A DNA stretch of 39,560 bases from Candidatus Odyssella sp. (GTDB taxonomy: Bacteria > Pseudomonadota > Alphaproteobacteria > Bin65), in NCBI GenBank assembly GCA_016792765.1, contig JAEULD010000277.1, positions 1-39,560 of the forward strand, given 5' to 3'. The notes under the pieces were generated by a model, which made no database searches, was not told the DNA's origin, and was given only the letters and a program-made list of their open reading frames with translations. A program made the translations under genes and the position numbers. Position 1 is the first letter of the stretch. Each line of letters opens with the position of its first letter. Shown here in pieces: positions 34,302-39,560 of the stretch.

Positions 34302-34330
34302 TTGTTTTGTTCTCAATACGCCCATAGAAT
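34302..34330 (+). promoter_or_regulatory. Candidate promoter for the nuclease-like gene
   Basis: TTGTTT (34302-34307) and TAGAAT (34325-34330) are 17 bp apart, in an AT-rich island unusual for this sequence. The ATG at 34337 is only 6 bp beyond the -10, so the transcript may be leaderless or nearly so; a weak GGGACG lies between. Confidence 0.45.
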
Positions 34331-34336
34331 GGGACG

Positions 34337-34801
34337 ATGTACCTTGGCCGCTGCACGCGCCGCTTGCCCCATCTTGCCGCCGCTGCGGCCGCGCTGCTCG
34401 CCGCCAACGCCGCCCAGGCGGAATCGCGCAGCGCCATCGCCGGCCCGGTGCGCGCGCACCTCGTGCGCGTGATCGACGGCGACACGGTGGAGGTGCTCGC
34501 GCGCATCTGGCCCGATCACTATGTCGAGGCGCGCGTGCGCCTGGCCGGCATCGACGCGCCGGAGCTGCGCGGACGCTGCGCCCAAGAGATCGCGCTGGCC
34601 GAGCGCGCGAAGGCGCGCCTCTCCGCGCTGCTGACCGGCCATCGGCTGCTGCTGGCCGACGTGCGCTACGGCAAGTTCGCCGGGCGCGTCGTGGCGCGCG
34701 TGCTGACCGAAGACGGCCGCGACGTCGGCGAAATTCTGCTCGCCGAGAAACTGGCGCGCGCCTACGACGGCGGCCGCCGCGCGTCGTGGTGCGGAGAATG
34801 A
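34337..34801 (+). CDS. Secreted staphylococcal-nuclease-like protein (SNc/TNase fold)
   Basis: A 154-residue protein. Residues 1-28 form a signal peptide ending AAQA. The mature part is an OB-fold of the thermonuclease type: [26 protein letters not shown] and [20 protein letters not shown]. Active-site positions of staphylococcal nuclease are largely kept: the Arg of RLAG, Asp and Glu of GIDAPE, and the second Arg of AGRVVA. The Thr of the usual D-T-P-E is Ala here. It probably cleaves nucleic acid in the periplasm, but some family members are inactive binding proteins. It ends 10 bp before a bidirectional terminator. Confidence 0.85.
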   Translation: MYLGRCTRRLPHLAAAAAALLAANAAQAESRSAIAGPVRAHLVRVIDGDTVEVLARIWPDHYVEARVRLAGIDAPELRGRCAQEIALAERAKARLSALLTGHRLLLADVRYGKFAGRVVARVLTEDGRDVGEILLAEKLARAYDGGRRASWCGE

Positions 34802-34811
34802 GCCCAAACGA

Positions 34812-34837
34812 AAAGGGCGGCCCGAGAGCCGCCCTTT
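34812..34837. terminator. Bidirectional Rho-independent terminator
   Basis: AAAGGGCGGC (34812-34821) and GCCGCCCTTT (34828-34837) form a perfect 10-bp stem with a CCGAGA loop. A-rich sequence on the left and T-rich on the right make it work in both directions. It lies exactly between two convergent genes. Confidence 0.85.
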
Positions 34838-34856
34838 CCAATTCGCGCGAACGCGC

Positions 34857-35630
34857 TCAGCGCTGCGAGCTTTGATCGACGCTGACGCTCGGCCGCCCCG
34901 TCGTCGCGGCCGGCGCATAGGCCGGGCCGACCGGCGCTATCGGCCCGTCGCTCCAGCCGGTGGAGTTGAGGTCCATCTTCACGCCGGCGACCGCGCCGTT
35001 GTTGAACCGCGGATTCGCGAAATCGATCCGCATCGCGGTCTGATAGCTCGGGCTGAACATGAACCCGTTGATGCCGCGGACGTGCACCGAAAGCGTGCTG
35101 CCGTCGGCCGCATTGCCCCAATAGGCCGTGTCGGGCCAGCGGTCGTCGATGCGCTTCTTGGCCGGGCCGTACTGCTTCTCGAGCGCCGCCACCGTCTTCT
35201 CGGCCTGCGCGATGATCTGGCGCGCGCCGGGAATCGTGCGGTTCCAGTAGGCCGACATGATGTAGACGTGGTTGAGCTGATCGTTCTTGCCGAACGCCAT
35301 CTCGACCGTGACGGGATAGCCTTCGTAGCTGCCGACCGCGATCACGCGCTTGCCGCGATCGATGACGGCATTGACCGCGTGCAGGCGGTCGATGGCGAAC
35401 TCCTTGCGCTTGCCCATCGCCTGGCCGGTGACCTTGTAGCCGGCCGCGGCCAGCGCCCTCTGCGCGTCCGCCGATCCCATGCCCCATTTGAGGCCCTTGA
35501 ACGTGTAGCTCGCGACCTGCTGCTGAGCCATCGCGGACGTGCCGATCATCATGACCGCCGCGCCGAGCGCCGCAGCCATCGCTCCGCGCACGCCGGCCAG
35601 CGCGCGCAACCCTTGCTCCTTCAAACCCAT
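34857..35630 (-). CDS. Exported protein of unknown function, paralogue 1
   Basis: A 257-residue protein with a signal peptide (MAAALGAAVMMIGTSAMAQQ, cleavage near AMA-QQ) and no other membrane segment, so probably periplasmic. I do not recognise the family. Its mature part starts YTFKGLKWGMGSADAQRALAAAGYKV, a W-G-M helix pattern seen in small substrate-recognition repeats. It contains DGSTLSVHVRGINGFMFSPS, which recurs almost unchanged in the neighbouring gene at 35887. A start at 35630 is favoured by GGGGG 6-10 bp before it; an in-frame ATG at 35651 is less likely. Its 3' end is closed by the terminator at 34812. Confidence 0.82.
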   Translation of the reverse strand: MGLKEQGLRALAGVRGAMAAALGAAVMMIGTSAMAQQQVASYTFKGLKWGMGSADAQRALAAAGYKVTGQAMGKRKEFAIDRLHAVNAVIDRGKRVIAVGSYEGYPVTVEMAFGKNDQLNHVYIMSAYWNRTIPGARQIIAQAEKTVAALEKQYGPAKKRIDDRWPDTAYWGNAADGSTLSVHVRGINGFMFSPSYQTAMRIDFANPRFNNGAVAGVKMDLNSTGWSDGPIAPVGPAYAPAATTGRPSVSVDQSSQR

Positions 35631-35886
35631 TTCGTGCCCCCAAGTGGACATGTTCAAACGCGACAAAGGCGAGCCGATGCGGTTGCGGGCCATCTGCCCT
35701 TCAACCGCGGGCCGCCGGTATTCTCCCCTGAAATCGTTGCGATACTCGAAAGGCGGACGGAGCGCGCTGTCCCCAGCCTCTCCCTGCCCGGTCCCCGGTG
35801 CCGCTGATTGTGCCCGCTTATACCACGACCCTGCCGGTTTCGCGACAAGACTTTGATTTCGCAAGCGTTACCATAATCGACGATGT

Positions 35887-36675
35887 TTACCGCCGCGGCG
35901 GCGGCGGGATGAATTCGGACGGATTCTTCTCGTACTCGCGCCGGAGCTCGTTCTTGGTCAGCGGCTTCGGCTTGGGCGGTTCCTTTTCCGCCTCGGGCGG
36001 CATCTCGATCCTGCTGGCCTCGGCGATCTTGCCGCCGACGAAATCGACGCGCAGCGCCGTCTTGTAGGACGGGCTGAACATGAACCCTTCGACGCCGCGC
36101 ACGTAGACGGCGAGCAGGCTGCCGTCGGCCGCGCGCGGCCACAGCGCGGTATCCACCCAGCCGTCTTCCTTGCGCTTGATCGCCGGGCCGTAGCGCTCTT
36201 CGTACAGCATGACGACGCGCGTCGAGAGATCGACCATCGTCTTCGCGCCCGGGATCGTGCCGTCCCAGTATTTCGACGTGATGATCACGTGATTGAGACG
36301 CTCGTCCTTGTCGAAGGCGAGATCGACCTGGACCGGCTGCCCGGCGAGCTTGCCGGCGGCGACGAGGCGCTTGCCGCGGTCGACCGCGCCGATCGCCGCG
36401 TGGAGGCCGTTGACGACGAACTCTTCCTGATGCCCTTCGACCGGCGGCTTCGCGACACGGAAGCCCGCCTTGTCGAGCTTCGCGCGCGCCGTGGCCATGT
36501 CGGCGCCCCACGGCAGATCGAGAAAGTTGTAGCTCTTGCGCGCCTGCGCCGAGGCGGGCGCGGCGAGCGCGACGGCGAGGCCGAGCGCCGCGATCCCGCC
36601 CCACACCCTCATCCCGAGCGATGTGCGGAAGGCGGACGCGACGGTTCGGTTGGAATCGGGCTGGCTTGCGGGCAC
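35887..36675 (-). CDS. Exported protein of unknown function, paralogue 2
   Basis: A 262-residue protein, sister of the gene at 34857. The parallel segments are YNFLDLPWGADMATARAKL, NHVIITSKYWDGTIPGAK, YGPAIKRKEDGWVDTALW and VRGVEGFMFSPSYKTALRVD. The C-terminus differs: here it is charged and Pro-rich, ending FIPPPPRR, and may be unstructured. The signal peptide is WGGIAALGLAVALAAPASAQ, preceded by an extra 20 residues if translation starts at GTG 36675. That GTG has GGGGAG 7 bp upstream, while the internal ATG at 36612 has none. The 256-bp gap to its sister suggests separate transcription. Function unknown. Confidence 0.82.
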   Translation of the reverse strand: MPASQPDSNRTVASAFRTSLGMRVWGGIAALGLAVALAAPASAQARKSYNFLDLPWGADMATARAKLDKAGFRVAKPPVEGHQEEFVVNGLHAAIGAVDRGKRLVAAGKLAGQPVQVDLAFDKDERLNHVIITSKYWDGTIPGAKTMVDLSTRVVMLYEERYGPAIKRKEDGWVDTALWPRAADGSLLAVYVRGVEGFMFSPSYKTALRVDFVGGKIAEASRIEMPPEAEKEPPKPKPLTKNELRREYEKNPSEFIPPPPRR

Positions 36676-36751
36676 GCGGAACTCCCCTTCGATCGTCCCC
36701 GGCGGCGAAGCGACCTTCGCCGCGCACGGGCCGACCGCATTCTATACGAGG

Positions 36752-38686
<1,935 letters not shown>

Positions 38687-38895
38687 CGCGTTTCTCCCGA
38701 GTTTTTCGTTGCCCGCTGCCGGCGCGGGGGCGAAAGCCCGGCCGGCCGGCCGAGAATGACAGCGCCTCTCATATCCGGCAAAGGGGCAAAGAGTCACGAG
38801 GGCGCGCCGCGGCCGGCCGCTTGACCTGCCGCAATGACCGGCCGGGCGCGCCGGCCTATCGACCTCGCGAGACCGCTCTGTCGGAGGCCGCGGCG

Positions 38896-39342
38896 ATGAA
38901 CGACGCCTTGAAGCGCAAGATCCTCGAAATCCTCGATCGGCACCGCATCCTGTCGCTGGCGACGCTGCGCCCCGACGGCTGGCCGCAGGCCACCACGGTC
39001 GGCTATGCGAGCGAGGGCCTCACGCTCTACTTCCTCTGCGGCGCCGAGAGCCAGAAGGCGCACAACCTGGCGCGCGACCCGCGGGTTTCGCTGACCATCG
39101 ACCGCGACACCGACGACCCGATGGCGATCGCCGGCCTGTCGATGGCGGCGCTGGCGACGCCGGTGCACGATCCGGCCGAGGTGGAAAAGTTCATCGTCAT
39201 GCTGAAGAAGAAGTATCCGGAATACATGGCGATGCCCGCCCCGGACATGCGCCAGATCCGAATCTTCCGCCTGACGCCGAAGGTTATTTCGGTCCTCGAC
39301 TATACCAAGGGGTTCGCGCACGCCGATCTGGTCACACTTTGA
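38896..39342 (+). CDS. Pyridoxamine 5'-phosphate oxidase-like (split beta-barrel flavin-binding) protein
   Basis: A 148-residue protein with the PNPOx-like split-barrel fold. The opening [20 protein letters not shown] and [13 protein letters not shown] are the standard FMN/F420-binding family segments, followed by [16 protein letters not shown]. It lacks the C-terminal half of true PdxH and is too short for it. The natural cofactor (FMN, heme, F420) and substrate are not evident. The start has TCGGAGG about 9 bp upstream. It is divergent from acs with a 209-bp spacer, and the two may share regulation. Confidence 0.85.
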   Translation: MNDALKRKILEILDRHRILSLATLRPDGWPQATTVGYASEGLTLYFLCGAESQKAHNLARDPRVSLTIDRDTDDPMAIAGLSMAALATPVHDPAEVEKFIVMLKKKYPEYMAMPAPDMRQIRIFRLTPKVISVLDYTKGFAHADLVTL

Positions 39343-39388
39343 CGCGCGCGCCCGGCGCTTACCGATCCCTAAGGATTTTGCGCGATTT

Positions 39389-39409
39389 TTCCGGGGCAGA
39401 CCCCCGGAA
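39389..39409 (+). promoter_or_regulatory. Stem-loop overlapping the ribosome-binding site of the last gene
   Basis: TTCCGGGG (39389-39396) and CCCCGGAA (39402-39409) form a perfect 8-bp stem with a 5-nt loop. Its right arm overlaps the GGAAGGA ribosome-binding site (39406-39412) of the gene starting at 39421. No T-run follows on either strand, so it is not a terminator; it could hide the ribosome-binding site. Confidence 0.4.
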
Positions 39410-39420
39410 GGAATTACACA

Positions 39421-39560
39421 GTGCTCGCCGTGCGAGTCGTTCCGCTGCCGCAGGATGCGGAGCGCGTCCTCGAAGGCATCGTCACCCCGGCGGCCCCGCC
39501 ATCGGGAGGGCTGTGGTCGCGCCTGCGCTCGGCGGCCTTCGACCGCAAGTTGCTGGCGGA
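39421..39560 (+). CDS. Unrecognised gene, truncated at the right edge
   Basis: Forty-six codons are visible from a GTG at 39421, which has GGAAGGA 8 bp upstream. The sequence begins MLAVRVVPLPQDAERVLEGI and continues SGGLWSRLRSAAFDRKLL with no break. I do not recognise it, and nothing about its role can be said. A hairpin covers part of its ribosome-binding site. Confidence 0.5.
   Translation, partial: MLAVRVVPLPQDAERVLEGIVTPAAPPSGGLWSRLRSAAFDRKLLA

Noticed and set aside
39389..39409. Hairpin considered as a Rho-independent terminator for the oxidase-like gene
   Set aside because: The T-run precedes the stem on the + strand and none follows on either strand. The stem overlaps a ribosome-binding site instead.

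Overview
The window is a GC-rich chromosomal segment (roughly 70% G+C, coding-dense, many ATGA start/stop overlaps). It looks like an alphaproteobacterium, probably Rhodospirillales-like. The signs are a ubiE-ubiB ubiquinone block, a DUF1674/htpX/rsmB/rpe/heparinase neighbourhood typical of alphaproteobacteria, CCTTCGAGG/CCTCGGGATGAGG intergenic palindromes, and short operons with GTG and TTG starts. The organism assignment is inferred from gene families and order; no rRNA or tRNA gene was seen.

Layout. 1-427: the first 17 codons of an IS110-family transposase running off the left edge, followed by a large REP-like palindrome. 428-3567: ubiE, an unrecognised gene, and ubiB. 3619-8405 (+ strand): ogt-type DNA repair, a dienelactone-hydrolase-like enzyme with a histone-H1-like Lys/Ala/Pro tail, a double palindrome, a quinone oxidoreductase, an O-antigen-ligase-like membrane protein, and a cupin. 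8416-11757 (- strand): a membrane diguanylate cyclase, a LysE-type exporter, and an envelope protein with a Pro-rich linker.

11860-24833 is a long - strand array. Read in its own direction (right to left) it starts with a polysaccharide-type block: a MurG-like glycosyltransferase, two GT4-like glycosyltransferases, a histidine phosphatase, a second MurG-like glycosyltransferase, a polysaccharide deacetylase and a small PH-like membrane protein. A complete oligopeptide-type ABC importer follows (fused double ATPase, binding protein, two permeases). Divergent from this array, 25056-29230 (+) encodes an exporter-type ABC protein with a 300-residue insertion in its nucleotide-binding domain and degenerate ATPase motifs. 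It is followed by a small methyltransferase-like protein, a stand-alone cyclic-nucleotide-binding protein and a second methyltransferase paralogue. These two divergent blocks are the most interesting part of the window and may form one glycan synthesis/export system.

29276-33950 (- strand) holds heparinase II/III, rpe, rsmB and htpX. A divergent 57-residue DUF1674 gene too short for routine ORF calling follows, then a secreted staphylococcal-nuclease-like protein closed by a clear bidirectional terminator. Two tandem paralogous exported proteins of unknown function (34857-36675), acetyl-CoA synthetase, a divergent pyridoxamine-phosphate-oxidase-like protein, and a truncated unknown gene at the right edge complete the window.
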